From Pseudovirgaria hyperparasitica (lineage: Eukaryota > Ascomycota > Dothideomycetes > Acrospermales > Acrospermaceae), in the NCBI RefSeq assembly GCF_010093815.1, contig NW_022985573.1, positions 244,418-308,417 on the forward strand: 64,000 nucleotides of DNA. The letters are read 5' to 3'. Both the position numbers and the translations under genes were made by a program. Positions 37,146-49,700 of this stretch are shown piece by piece; position 1 is the first letter of the stretch; each line of letters starts with the position of its first letter. The notes beneath the pieces were generated by a model. That model saw only the letters and a list, made by a program, of their open reading frames with translations. It made no database searches and had not been told where the DNA came from.

Positions 37146-37240
37146 CTAGTCCACTTTAAGTCCACTTTAAGTCCACGTCCTATCTATCTCTTATCTATCT
37201 TCTATCTATCTCTACTTTCTATCTATATACTATTCTTATC
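37146..37240. repeat. 11-bp minisatellite, right part
   Basis: Continuation of the array begun at 17,637: CTAG/TCCACTTTAAG, TCCACTTTAAG, TCCACGTCCTA, TCTATCTCTTA, TCTATCTTCTA and further diverged units. Confidence 0.8.
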
Positions 37241-38343
37241 TCTTATATACCTTAAGTATTATAAGTAAGTAAAAGTACTTTAATAACTACTTTTACTAGT
37301 ATATATTATACTTTCTTATATCTTCTTAATTATATACTAGGCTTTTTTATAGCTTTATACTATTATAGAAAGTTCTCTAGTTTTTCTATAGAAGCTTAAA
37401 AAGAAATCTAAGAGAAAGAAGATAGTCTTCTCTATCTTTAAAAGCTTAATAAATAATTTAAGAATTAGAGAGTTAGAAAAGATATAATATTAGTTATAGA
37501 GTAATTACTATAAGATATAAGTAGATATATAGCTAAGAATAGATTTATTATAGTTACTAACTAGACTATTTATACTACTTATAAGACTTTTATAGATCTA
37601 AAGTAATTATAATATTAGTAGCTCTAGTATAATATAGATAATAAAAGAGATAGTAATTACTCTATAGCGGCCGACTAAGATAGTAAACGCTAGATAGACT
37701 ATAAATATGATATATCTACTATACTAAAAACTTATTAGAGAGTCTCTTAAATACATGTAAATCTTATATTAGCTACGGGACTACTAATAGTAAGGTAGCC
37801 TTTTAATGTTATAATATACTTCTCTATATTTACTACCTCTATTAGCCTTTAGAAAAGAATAGTAATAACGAAGTTAGATATTATATATGCAAGGCTATTT
37901 ACCTAGCTATGTTCTTTATAGAAATACATTTTATTAGATTTCTCTCTATAAATTTAATATCGGATATAATAGAGCTTTATATAAAGATATATACTAGCTA
38001 ATATACTATATATCATTTAAACACTTAGAGATTATATATAGATTTCTAACTAAGTAACTATTTAATATCGAAGTCTATTTTAATACTCTCTTTTATTACT
38101 TCTAATAAGATAACTCTAGATAGATATTTAGAAGAACATAGAAAATAAATAAAATCTAGTAGTTAAGGTTATAGTACTTCGTTACTTTTAGTTATACTAT
38201 CTTATAGCTGGTTTTATAATTAAGTAGTAGTAAGAAAATTTAGAATTAAATCTCGTTAGATACGGAGATTCTAATAGTTAAGTTAGAAGTATACCTAAGA
38301 CTATAAAATAGCTAAGCTTAGTCTTTCTTTTTAAGAAGATTCT
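37241..38343. other. RIP-degraded unclassified element between the Gypsy copies
   Basis: Extremely TA-rich. One plus-strand frame (about 37,890-38,340) is open if TAG/TAA are taken as former Gln codons (for example YYICKAIYLAMFFIEIHFIR, then SILILSFITSNKITLDRYLE). It continues at 46,392 once Gypsy-2 is removed. No terminal repeats or known domain found. Confidence 0.4.
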
Positions 38344-38581
38344 TATAAAGAGTAAAGACGTGGGATAGTAGTCTAACAGTTCATAGAGAGATATAGGAAT
38401 GTATTTATAGAGTAATCTTACTCTTATACGAGGTTAATTCCTAACGAGTAGGAATCGGTTTATACGGTCTACTTATATAGTAACCTTGCTTAACTTAGCT
38501 AACTTAACCTAGCTCTAGCCACTACGTGGCTATATGGATTAGAATAGTCTATATAGGTCCGTTATAGTTCCCGTCCTAATA
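38344..38581 (-). repeat. Gypsy-2 left LTR (3' LTR in pol sense)
   Basis: 238 bp, partner of 46,149-46,386, preceded by target duplication ATTCT. Confidence 0.93.
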
Positions 38582-39060
38582 ATATCCTTCTTCTTTTTAT
38601 ACTTCGCCCCGAAGTACTTAAGTATATATAATTCTAAGTCTCTATAATCTATCGTGTACCTATATATCCGTAACTAAGTTTCTATAATATTATAACTATC
38701 CTTAATATAGGTGAACTCGAGATTCTAGTTTACTTTTATTAGTTTATGCACGCGCTTATCCCTTACTTCGTGGCTACTACCTAGGACACGTAATCGCTAC
38801 TTTAGTTGAGTATATATTTAGCTTCGCTTACCTTTAATTTTATTCTCTAGTATATCCATCTCGCTCTTAAGGTAAGTCGTTAATTTATATACTATCTTCC
38901 CTAGTTTAGGTTTAGAAGGGTCTATAGTAGTCTATTCTTATTAGAACCGGTCCTATATAACCTATTCGCGTTATTACGGTTACTAATTTAGCTTCGTTAA
39001 TCGCCGTTAAGGGTAGACGAATATTCCTTTCTTAGATCTCTAGCTAACGTGTATATATAG

Positions 39061-40390
39061 ATATCTAATACTAGTCCTATCTCTAAGCCTACCTCCTCCT
39101 CTTATAAGACTCGCTCTAAAGGTATCGCCTCCTCCCTAGCCACGCCGGCTAAGAAGCCTACCTATTACGGTAGTATAAAGGCGCGCTCTAAGTCGGAGAA
39201 GAGAGTAGCTAGGGCTACTACTACTACTGCCTCTACTACTAATATAGCCACTAGTCGCTCTAATCTAGGTAATCCTAGTACTAAACTTATAGATAAAGTG
39301 GTTATAGGTTCTCCTCTTACTCTAAAGCGTATACCGCCTACTCTATCTTCTCTAGAGAATAAAGAAGATCTTATTATAGATGATAATCGCGAGCCCTCGC
39401 GCTTACCTACGCCGCCGCCTCACCGCTCTTCCTTCCGGTCTAATATAGACCGATTTAGTCGCTCTAGGTTCTTTTAGGACCTTAATATTCGCTCTAAACC
39501 CTAGCCCACTAATAATAAGGCCTAGGTCGCTAAGGATACTAAACGTGGTCGCGGTTTACGCCATAGAAAAACGGCGAACTACGGTTCGATATACTATAAG
39601 TATATTAAGGACTATACGGCCGGCTCTAAATATCTCTTTCGCTCTAACTCTAGTATTAGCTACTACTCTACTAACCGCGACGGGCCTATATACTCTATCT
39701 TTACTCTACCTACCCGCTACCGCTACTATACCGTGACTAGTAAGACTTATCTATAGGTAAGTATAATAGGCTATCTTAATCTAGTATAATCTAAAGTAGT
39801 CTACGCTAATATATTCTTAGGTTCCTATATATATATAAGATATATATAACGACCTTCGCGTCCGCGAGACCCTTAGGGGTCCTTATAGCCGTCTATCTAC
39901 TATATAGAGGGAGTTTAGGGAGCGCTATAAGCTCTTTCTAGAGGTTATTAAAGTATAAGTTACGAGTACGTTAATTATTTTTAATACCCGTTAATTTTTC
40001 TAGCCGCCGCGAGATCCCTAGCGCCTAGGCTACCTATTCTAGGGAGTCTATTCTAGCTATAGAGGCCGTAGAGAGGATTTACTCTATCCCCCCCTATCTA
40101 TCTCGCGCTACTAACGGATCTTATAAGAGGTCTACTATTTCTCCCTCTAAGTCGCCTCGTAAGAGGGTATATATTCTCTTCTAGATTATTCTAGATTATA
40201 TTAGCTAACTTTAGACCTAGTCGCTACGCTCCGGCGCTTAAGGCTCTTCCCTCTAGGCTCTAATAGATTAGATTATTACTCTAGAGGCTAAGGTCGTCGT
40301 CCTCCACCGCTATATCGTATAGTTAGAGAGAACTATACTAGAGATTAGGACGGATAATAAGATAGAGGAGTAGCTCTATGGTTCTAGCTC
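39061..40390 (+). pseudogene. Antisense accessory frame of Gypsy-2
   Basis: Counterpart of the antisense frame in Gypsy-1. It opens at an ATA at 39,061 (former ATG), followed by SNTSPISKPTSSS and KARSKSEKRVARATTTTAST. It runs 232 codons to a former CAG at 39,754-39,756, then GTAAGT, a GCTAAT branch-like box and TTCTTAG at 39,820: a 64-nt candidate intron, the same length as in the other copy. It then reads into coiled-coil-like sequence toward 40,390. Differences between the two copies in exon 1 keep the Ser/Lys/Arg-rich character and the frame. It starts about 480 bp inside the LTR that is 3' for gag-pol, so an antisense promoter in or near that LTR would be needed. Function unknown. Confidence 0.6.
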
Positions 40391-40999
40391 TATATATTAG
40401 CTCTATGCCTAGCTCTATATATTCTAGATCTACTATAGATAGTGCGCGCCGGCTCTGTTTATCTAGCTTTTATCTATTTTAGTCCTTTTTAGACCGTTTA
40501 GATACCTATTAGCTAGTTTCTAGTAATTTAATTCTTAACTTAACGATATTATATATGCGCTCGCTTAGCTTATAACTATCGGTTTCTATATTCTAATTTT
40601 CCTTGAGTTACCTAAGTGTGGGCACCGTATATAAATTAGTTTATCTCTATAAATTCTATTAGAGTACCCGAACTAGTAGCCTAGTAGTTATTAGTTTAGA
40701 TACTCTAACCTTTTATATTTCGTGTTAAGAGTTTAATTCTATGGTAGGGTACCTTTTTTTAGGTTCTTGGTCCTATGTTTTTCTTATATATAATAGTCTA
40801 TGTTAGTCTATTCTAGACTCTTCTATATTATTCTATTATAGTATATCGCGTCGCGTTTCTAAAATGGTTATTTACGCTTTCTTCGCGTCTAGTAACTATA
40901 CAACGCTTAAATTATAGGGCTACTATATAGAGTTTTTCTAGTGCGTGTCTAGATTTCCTAGTTTAGCACTTCATTCTCTACGGTATCCTTCTTCTTTTT

Positions 41000-43900
41000 A
41001 TAATGACCGCGACGTCGCTATACTTATATTAATAATACGCTATTCTATATCTTTTACTTATATATAGCTATTATAGAACTTAAGATATGTACCGCTAGTT
41101 CCTAGGTATCCTCGTTCTTAGTATAGTCCTTCTAATAGATTCTATATTTCTAAATACCGTCTTTATCGATCCTATGTTTAATAATATAGTCTACTTTAAA
41201 TACATCTAGTCTATCTTAGAGTATAATAGAGTGTAACTACACGTTTATACGGCTATACACGTTAGGTCGAAATCTTTCGAGTAGTAAGACGTAGAACATA
41301 TTATAGATTCTTATATCGCTTCCTAAGTCGAGCTCGTAGACTCTTATACCGATATAACGTTTAATTCGGAAGGGACTAGCCATTTTATAATCGAGCTTCT
41401 TATTTACTCGCGATATTCGTATATTACGGACGTTAAGAAGGACCTTGTTGCCCTCCTCGTATATCTAATCCTTAGCTAACCTATTATAGTACTTCGTATA
41501 CGAGTCGTTTACTTATTAGATTATAGCGCGATAGTTACGTACGGTTTTAAAGATTTTAATTGCTAATTTCTAAGCGTGGACGTTCACGTCTATTATTCGA
41601 TTAAATTAGACCGTCTAAGGCTTAAAACCTATCCTTAGACTACGTCTAAGGTTCGCCTAGAAAGGTATAATATCTATCGTGCTATAACGACTATTATTAT
41701 ATATAAACTCTACTATACTTAGTAGAGAGGCCTAGTCGTTCTACTCGAAATTATAGAATACGCGTAGATAGGCCTTGAGTATCTAGTTCTATTACTCTAT
41801 CTAGCCATCCGTCTAAGAATAAAATACTATAGATATGTTTCTATTTATACTTACCATTTCGTAGAATAACGTCTAGAATTTAGACGTGAAGGTACTTCCT
41901 CGGTCTATAACGATCCTTTTTAGTATACTATAGACCTTAATAATCTCGTTCTAGAACACCTACGCTAGTTCTTTAGATATAATCGTCTTCTATACCGGGA
42001 TATACCTAGATATCTTTATAAGTCTATCTACGATAATAAGAATAGAATTATAACTTATTCTAAGTATCTCGCTTAGAGGTAAGTTAACTATAAAGTCTAT
42101 AGTAATATCTTCCTATATAAAGAGGGGGGCTAAAAGAGGCTATAAATTCCTATATAGCTTATACCTAGGGGCCTTCGTTCTTTAATAAATCGGATAAGTA
42201 GCTATCTATTCTTTAATATACTTAGGTATATCTTTCTAAAAATAGTACTAATAAATTAAGCTTAGGGTACGTATATACCTAAAGTGTCCTACTAGGTTAG
42301 CGTTATAGTATCGGCTAACTATATTAAATCGCGCGTTACCTGTCGGTATATAGTACTTTCTATTATAGTAAAGTAAGCCGTCTACGAAGGTCCACTTATA
42401 GTCCACTTTAGTCTATAATAATCTATCTTACTATATTTTACGTAACTTTAAAACTATCGGGTCTGTCTTCTATAGATCCACGATTAACTAGGTAAGGTTA
42501 ATTAGATATTTACGCTAGGTATTATCGCCCTTCCCGATAGTACTAATAAACGGCCTACTAGGGACTTTAGTACCGCGTCTTTAGTTACCGGCTTCGGTCT
42601 TAGAGATTTAATTACCGGCATCGACGTTAGCATCTCGCTAATCGCCTAATAACTTAAAATCTAACCTTGTCCTTAAGAGTTAGGCCTATAGCTACTCTAG
42701 AACCCTATAGCTACTATAATTCTAGGCACCTTCTTTATAGTTAGGTCTTCTTAATATTCTATTAGCTAGGTTTATACTTCTAGATTAATAGTAGATTATA
42801 AAGTAAAAGTTTGTAAGCTACTTAGCCTATTAGACCTATTAACGGTTTAAAACCGTTATACTTATAAACCCCTTTAAGTTATAGTAATTAGTTAGTAACT
42901 CGACGTTATATATAGTACCTTTAAGATAATATCGCCACTATTTAAACGACTCTACTATTACTAGTAGCTCTTAGTTATAGATAGTATATCTAGTCTTAAT
43001 ATTAACTATTTTACGTGAGAAGAACGCAACTAAATACTATTAGACCTTTTTAGACTTAGTTAGTCTAGGCTAGAAGAGAATGCCTAAGATTATAAATCCT
43101 AACGCGTCGGTTTCGACGCGGATAGGTTTAGTTAGATTAAAGTACACTAGTAATAGGGTAGTTATAAATACCTCTTTGATTTTCTCGAAGGAGGCCCTTT
43201 CGCCTTCCGATAATTCTATAGACTATAATTTAATATTATACTATTTCTATCCACCGCGGACTATAATAGATAAATCTATAGTAGTAGTACGCGTGTTAAG
43301 CGGTGCTACTAGCCGGGAGAAATACTTAACGAATTTTTAGTAGTAATTAGCGAATCTAATAAAGATACGTATATCTTAAACCGATTTTAGTTTAGGCTAG
43401 TCCACGATAGTAGCGACCCTATCCCTTTCTATAGTTATATCTTAATTAGTAATAACGAAGCTAAGGAAGTTAATATAGTCCTAGTGGAACTCGCATTTAG
43501 ATAGCTTAATATATAGCTTATATTTTTCTAGCCTATCTAGGACTACGCGTACGTGCTAGATATATTCTTCTTTATTATTAGAGAAGATAAGGATGTTATT
43601 AAGGTATACGATGCACGTTATATCGAGTAGGCCTACTAGCGCGTTATTAATATACGCTTAGAAGGTTCCTAGCACGTTAGTTAGTCTAAAAGGGACTACT
43701 ATATACTCGAAGTATCTATAACGGGTTCTAAACGCCGTTTTCTACTTATCGCCCTTCTTAATATATAGGCGGTAGTAGGCGTCGTATAGATCGAGCTTAG
43801 TAAAGATCTTCACGCGCTCTAGTCTATTAATAGACTTAGAGATAAGAGGTAGTAGGTAACGATTCTTTCGCGTAATATTATTTAGGCTATAGTAGTCGAT

Positions 43901-44720
43901 ATATAGACGGAGACTCCTATCCTTCTTCTTTATAAAGAGAATTAGAGCTCCGGCTAGGGATATACTAGGTCTAATCCATCCTCGCGTAAGGTTCTTTTTA
44001 ATATATTCTCGGAGGACCTATAGCTCGGGTTCTAATAGAGGGTAGATAGATCCGTATAGGGGTTATTAACCGTCTTTAAGGTTAATAGTAAGGTCGGTAG
44101 ATTAGTATTAAGGTAATTCGGACGAGTCGATCGCTAACGCGATATATTAGTATATTTTATACTAATATAGTAGGTTTTCGTCTACTTTAATACTAAGCTC
44201 TCTATTTTAAGTAAGTAAGAGGATGTAGATAGCGGAGATTACCTTTTCGTAGTCCTTCTAGAATTATTCATCGTCGACTAGCTATACTAGGTTCTATTAT
44301 AGTAGGTATATATACTAGCTAGCTGTTTTCTAGATAAAGTCTAGTTTCGGGTTATATTTTTTAAGCTATAGTATACCGAGGATTATATCGAAGGGACTAT
44401 CTACTATAATAAAGGTTAAGTAGTAGGGTTTCTACTTCCCCCCGCTATCCTAGATACCGTATTTAATAGTATAGATACCCTATAATTTAATAGGACCGTC
44501 GATACTATAGAAGGTAGCATCTATTAGTACTTAAATATCGATATTAAGTTCTTATACTCGTTAAGTTAATATAATATTAGTAGCTAAACCACTATTAAGT
44601 ATTACGGTCTAATATTATCTATAAGGGACCTTAATAGGCGTAGCCTATAGTTCGATGTACTAGTTAGCTAGTTATCCCTCTATTTTAGTTATACCTATAA
44701 GTTATAAGGGTTCCTTATAG
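41000..44720 (-). pseudogene. Gypsy-2 pol, RIP-dead
   Basis: Protease: ISGLATNIILT near 44,590 and PYYLTFIIVDSPFDIILGIL near 44,400. RT: YLNN (former YLDD) at 43,598-43,609, with ILIFS after it. RNase H: RVETDALGFIILGILF and NQELLVIVESFKQQRYYLKG. Integrase: YNANLVGHF at 42,291-42,320 (HHCC), ICQR-type Cys pair region, DRLTK and FYSQTDGQIEQ-like core. C-terminal chromodomain: IIKHRIDKDG, KDYTKNEDT and EPA near 41,100-41,180. Protease lies in the -1 frame relative to gag, 188 nt after the zinc-knuckle codon, exactly as in Gypsy-1. Between RT and integrase this copy is 10 nt shorter than Gypsy-1, which shifts the frame, so besides RIP it also carries indels. Borders approximate. Confidence 0.85.
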
Positions 44721-46107
44721 GTAGTTAGTTTTTTATATCGTGTACCGGGTAGTTAGGCGCGATATATCCTAGCTACTAGCACTTATAGTATATAACTAAC
44801 TTAGTATCTATATTAGTATTCGGTGGTTTCCCTAAGCGGTACTCGGGTGCTATATAGTCTATCCTACTATAGGTATAGTAGGTGACTTTAGGTCGTTTAT
44901 ATAAGTCGTTTCTCGCGTCTCGATATATCGACTAGTAGAAAGATCCGCGGTACGGGCCTCGTCTTCTCGAGTTCGTGGAGTAGTAGCGCCCACGAGATAT
45001 TCCGCGCGATCTATTACTAAACCGGTCCTCTTTAGATAATTTTATATTAGATTAGATTAATAGGGATAGTCATGCGCCTATATAATGTTAGTTATTTATT
45101 ATACGCTAATATCGTTCTACGAGATTCGTGAGTACCTAAAGGTTAGTAGAGATAGACGTTATAAGGTCGATACGTTCCTTTACGCTCGGGTTAAGGGACC
45201 TTTTAAAGTCATCGTATTATTAAACTATATAATCTTCCTCGGCTTCTCTCTAAAGAGGTTAGAGGTATTCGAGGAGTTATAATAGGGATTATCTCTCTCG
45301 CTATTAAGTCTTAAAGATATAGCTCTAAGTCTATTCGCGTTGCTCGGCTCTATCGCCGAAGTATTAAAGAAGGAATTCGGTGAACGTGTCCTAGTTATAC
45401 GTATCCTTAGGGTATTTAATTCGATATACCATCTAACGTTTAGATAGCGTTAGGTCTAGGTAGTTCTATATAAACCTAATCTTATTACTATCGTTTATAA
45501 ATAGGTAGAAGAATCAGCTATACTAGTAAGCCTATTTATAAAAGCTCCTTCTAGTTTTACCATTAAAGTAAGGTAGTTTCTTAGGCTAAGGTAACTAGGA
45601 TAGTAATAGACTTGGTTAGACTATTTCGGCTTAAGTTAATCTATATTAGTATAGATTAGTTACTACTAGTATAAAAGCGCGTAGTACGGCTTCGAGTCTA
45701 GCGGTTTATCCTCGCGCTTCGTTAAGTTCGCGAAGTTACTACTTAAGCTAAGTCTAACGCTACCTCTCCGTGTATAGCTTAGTATATATATTATTATAAG
45801 GCGTGGTTAACGTTAGTTAGTTCTAACGAATTAATTTATTAACGTTAATAGGGTCTAGTCTTATAGTAAGGATAGGTCTAGTATAGTATAAACTAGACCG
45901 CGATGGAGTATAATAGACTCCTTCCTTATTATCTAGGTAATCTTCTATGGTTATACGGAATACTATACTAGTTATTAGTACGATAGCCTATAGAGTATAC
46001 TTATTAGTAGAGGTGGTCGTAGAGAGACTATTCTCTTCGTTTAGATTTAGAGAGAGTCTCTTATATAAGGTAGTGCCACGGGTATTATAGCGCGTAGTAG
46101 GAGCTAT
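44720..46107 (-). pseudogene. Gypsy-2 gag, RIP-dead
   Basis: Starts at an ATA at 46,105-46,107 (ATG in Gypsy-1), with APTTRYNTRGTT. A Ser/Thr/Arg-rich N-terminus leads into the capsid-like region FFYLFINDSNKIRF, then TFTEFLL-YFGDRAEQRE and REAEEDYIV, and on to KERIDLITSISTNL. It ends with a zinc knuckle near 44,750-44,785 that reads YYKC-..-LGYIAPNYP, where Cys, His and Cys ligands have all become Tyr. These are exactly the changes RIP makes in TGY and CAY codons. Same frame from start to knuckle. Confidence 0.8.
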
Positions 46108-46148
46108 CTCTATAAGCTACTATCGTGCTATATAGAGAGGAATTAAAA

Positions 46149-46386
46149 TATAAAGAGTAAAGACGTAGGATAGTAGTCTAATAGTTCATAGAGAGATATA
46201 GGAATATATTTATAGAGTAATCTTACTCTTATACGAGGTTGATTCCTAATAAGTAGGAATCGGTTTATACGGTCTACTTATATAGTGACCTTACTTAACT
46301 TAGCTAACTTAACCTAGCTCTAGCCACTACGTAGCTGCATGGATTAGAATAGTCCATATAGATCCGTTGTGGTTCCCGTCCTAATA
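46149..46386 (-). repeat. Gypsy-2 right LTR (5' LTR in pol sense)
   Basis: 238 bp, partner of 38,344-38,581, followed by target duplication ATTCT at 46,387-46,391. Confidence 0.93.
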
Positions 46387-46391
46387 ATTCT

Positions 46392-46700
46392 TTTACTAAA
46401 GTAGAGAATTATATTCTAGTTCTCTTATATACTACTATCGATCTTTTTATATGCTACCTAGGGACGTATCGGTATATTATTAGAACATTTTATAATTCTA
46501 GAGCTAAAAGTAGAACGAATGTAGCCGTTTATTCTAGCCCTTTAGCGGCTCGAAGCTATATAATCTAACCTTGAAGAGGAAAAGAACTAGCGGTAATCTA
46601 AGCGGTTAGAATCACATGATAAAATTGGCTATATATATGTCTATAATTGCGTTTACACACACCATACAATCTTACCTACAGCTGCATCACTCGCTAATAT
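46392..46700. other. Right remainder of the unclassified element
   Basis: AT-rich, RIP-like; joins 38,338 when Gypsy-2 is excised. Normal composition returns near 46,650-46,700. Confidence 0.5.
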
Positions 46701-49700
46701 GCAACTTCTGCATAATATCGCCATTCTTAATTTCAGAACGTTGATGAAATCTAGTTAGTAGGCGATGCGGCGTCGAGGGATAGTGATATAAGTATACCTC
46801 TAGTACTTCCATCGGCTAAAGTTAGAAAGAACGTGCCATGTCTCATGCATTACGTATATCTCTTTTAGGAGTTTTTCACTAAAGTAAGGACGCTGTCTAG
46901 CCAAGAAGTAATAACTAGTCTTTAGGTAGCAGTGATCAAACAAAGTAGTTTGCTATGGCCACTTAACACCACAACCTAACTGTCTATAACCGATTATTAA
47001 TAGGATGTAATGTATCTACTAACACGATAAACGATGCTCTTATTTTCGCTCTTCTATGGGAGGGTAGCGAGGGAGAAAACAAAACAACAGCTTACTTCAA
47101 ATTACATGTACCCTGAATAAGAGAAGTACATCCCTCAAGAGAGCAAGACAGACGGCATTTAGGCGCTAGAATGTGCATTGCATGAAAGTAGCATAACCGC
47201 AGAGGACTCTGTGGTTTCATCGCACCGCATTAAGCTTCAACGACGTATCCACCAGGTGGCGAAGCTTTTATATAGTTTCAAAATAGATAGTAACTTAAGG
47301 AAGGCAGCTGCAAGCTTTGTTACTATCCCTTGTATTGGTAGTCTTAGGCTTGATCTTTTAGAATGCGGTATACTCAACTGATAGATAGGGGCTATTACTT
47401 ATCATAAAACAATTGCTGGAGATGTAAATTGGATTCGAACCTTTATCCAGAGCTTATAAAGGAAAAGGCTGCACGTCTAGCACGTCTATTCCGCTCTGAA
47501 GTTTCGCCTTTCGAGAAGGTATATCATGAAGAATGGCGATGTTGGTATTTTCTTTGGAGCCCTGGAGCTCGAACCGTGGTGAGGGTCAATCTCGCGGTCG
47601 TCCAGCGACGAGATCCTACGTTTACTTGAGGCGCGTTACTGTCTTATCGTAGTGCTCGTAGCCTGGTATGGGAGACGTGCGTACGCGATTCTTTGCAATG
47701 ACAGCTGATTCCCAGCTCGTCCAACATTGTTCATTACTACGGGGGCTAACAATATCAACTCCTGTTCTCCGTTACCCTTATGCTACCACTAAGACCTTTC
47801 ATAGCATTCTATCTACTATATTACATCTTATTATCGGCGATAAACGCCCTTAAGAGCTGATATATCAGTAGCTTTGTCCGTTGAAGGTATACTTTGGAGG
47901 AATATAACTACGATAGTAATTGACGCCTAGTATGTAGCAAAAAGTCCATCGTTGACCCTCATGTTAGTATTGATGTTCTAACTTATTCGGCCAGCACACG
48001 CATCAAAAGATCTGTCATCGCTAGAGGAGATGGTTGCAATGCTCCTGGCAGCAAACAGAGCCAGAAAGTTGTCTCTGATCGGCATTTTAAAGCACTAAGA
48101 AACTCAGGAAGAAATAAATGCAGAAACACAGGCAGAAACGCTCGCAGTCGGAAACGCACGCAGAAACGCACGCAGATATGCCCATATGCCACCGCTGTAC
48201 GAATCCCCCTCGCAAGGCAAGATGTAGATACATGTTTAGTGTTCTATAAGCGTACATGTCCAGCGTAATTGAAGCTCCGTCTGGTACTGGGTTGGATCTT
48301 CTCTTTACCCTCGCTTGGCGTTTGCGTATGTTTCTACCGTTTCTCGATGTGTCCCTAATGATATTACGGACTGTCGCAACGTATGAGAGATGCATTGCTT
48401 TTGGTAGCATTAGGAATGTGGAGGAGACATGGCTTTCTCGTGTCGGGACCGAGCCTAGGGGGGCTGGGAGGATGAAAGGGCGAGGTTGAAGCATTTACTA
48501 TTGGGGTCACTGTTGAAGGATATGATGACACATTGAGGGTAAGCTCATAAGGATCGTGTACCTATTAAAAATGAGAAAAGATAGATGAATACACGGCTTG
48601 ATGCACATACATTGCAGTCTAGCATAGCTATGGGATCTTGAAATCCTACATTATGGTGAGTACAAAGGTATCAACGCTATCTCGCCATTCGGAACCCCCA
48701 CAGCGACTTATTGTGGACAACAGACTGCGAAACGGTCCATGCCTCGCATTGTTGGCCCTTCCTGCGTCACTTTCACGCCCAGCTGCGTTGTAGCTAGGTC
48801 GACCAGAGAAATCAACACTCACCACGTCACGTCGCTTGCGCCCAGCTCCGCACCTCTTATATTATCGCGGCAAAAATGACAGCGCGAATTTTTAGTTTGT
48901 GGCTCAGGGGGCCATGCGAGTATCCTCATCGCAAATAACCCCTATAATCATCACGACAATGTAAGAACTAAACTATTTTAGCTGTGATATCTAAGCGGGA
49001 TTACAATGTGCATCTATCGGTGATAAGCCCTAGAATAAATGCGTGAGAAATCGGCGTAGTTACACATCTCCGAGTCTAATAGACGCGACGCAGACTGTTA
49101 CTATGTAGTGTCGACTATTAGAGACTCCCTGTGTGTGGCATGAGCTGTTAGGTCAATCTAGAAACGTTTAGGCTATCTCTTCTTCGTAAGGATCTCTTAT
49201 AACGGGGTCTGTTCGTCGTTCGGTGTATCGACCCGAACGCAAACCTAAACTCCTGCGCCGCTTCTTGGGACTGGACTTGGACTTCTTTGGCTGTGGGCTG
49301 AGCAGTGGTGGCAGCGCCTCTACTGTGACAGGCATTAGCCTAGCCATCCTTTTAAAGACCCACGAATATCCAAATATGCGACGAGACTTTCGCTTCCTGT
49401 CTCGCCGATGTGGAACTTGTTTTCGAGTGCTAGGGAGCCGTGTAAGGTTCGTAGAGATCTGTATCTATTAAACATGGTGAAGTACTAGACATTAACACGT
49501 CATATCCAGAGCGTGCAGGAGGTGGCAATAGGAGATATTTACTTAAAGATTCTTAAGAAGACTCTCCGTATTCTTGATGGTCGACACCATGTATAGCTTT
49601 AGAGCTAGAACGGCAATAACGTCGCCCACGGCCAGGTTCTAAGGGTTGGCGCCGCAGGCCTCGCCGTAAATGACGATACTTCCCACTACCGGCGCGGTAG

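Larger units (their letters stand above)
38344..46386 (-). mobile_element. Gypsy-2: complete chromovirus LTR retrotransposon
   Basis: 8,043 bp, same family and orientation as Gypsy-1 and colinear with it. LTRs of 238 bp at 38,344-38,581 and 46,149-46,386; target duplication ATTCT at 38,339-38,343 and 46,387-46,391. The LTRs differ from those of Gypsy-1 more than within each pair, so the two insertions come from distinct subfamilies or times. Gene order in the pol sense: gag (from 46,107), zinc knuckle (about 44,780), protease (about 44,590), RT (about 43,380-44,050), RNase H (about 42,760-43,270), integrase (about 41,400-42,450), chromodomain (about 41,020-41,180), with the antisense frame at 39,061-40,390. 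Dead by RIP stops. Confidence 0.95.

Noticed and set aside
45085-45282. 65-codon plus frame in Gypsy-2
   Set aside because: Antisense shadow of gag; the minus strand gives the capsid-like protein.
47425-47440. GGATTCGAACC (T-loop on the minus strand)
   Set aside because: Flanks do not form a T stem or cloverleaf; chance match.
48087-48494. 135-codon minus frame with Cys-rich C-terminus
   Set aside because: Its tail comes from short tandem repeats and the opposite strand is open too; no domain.
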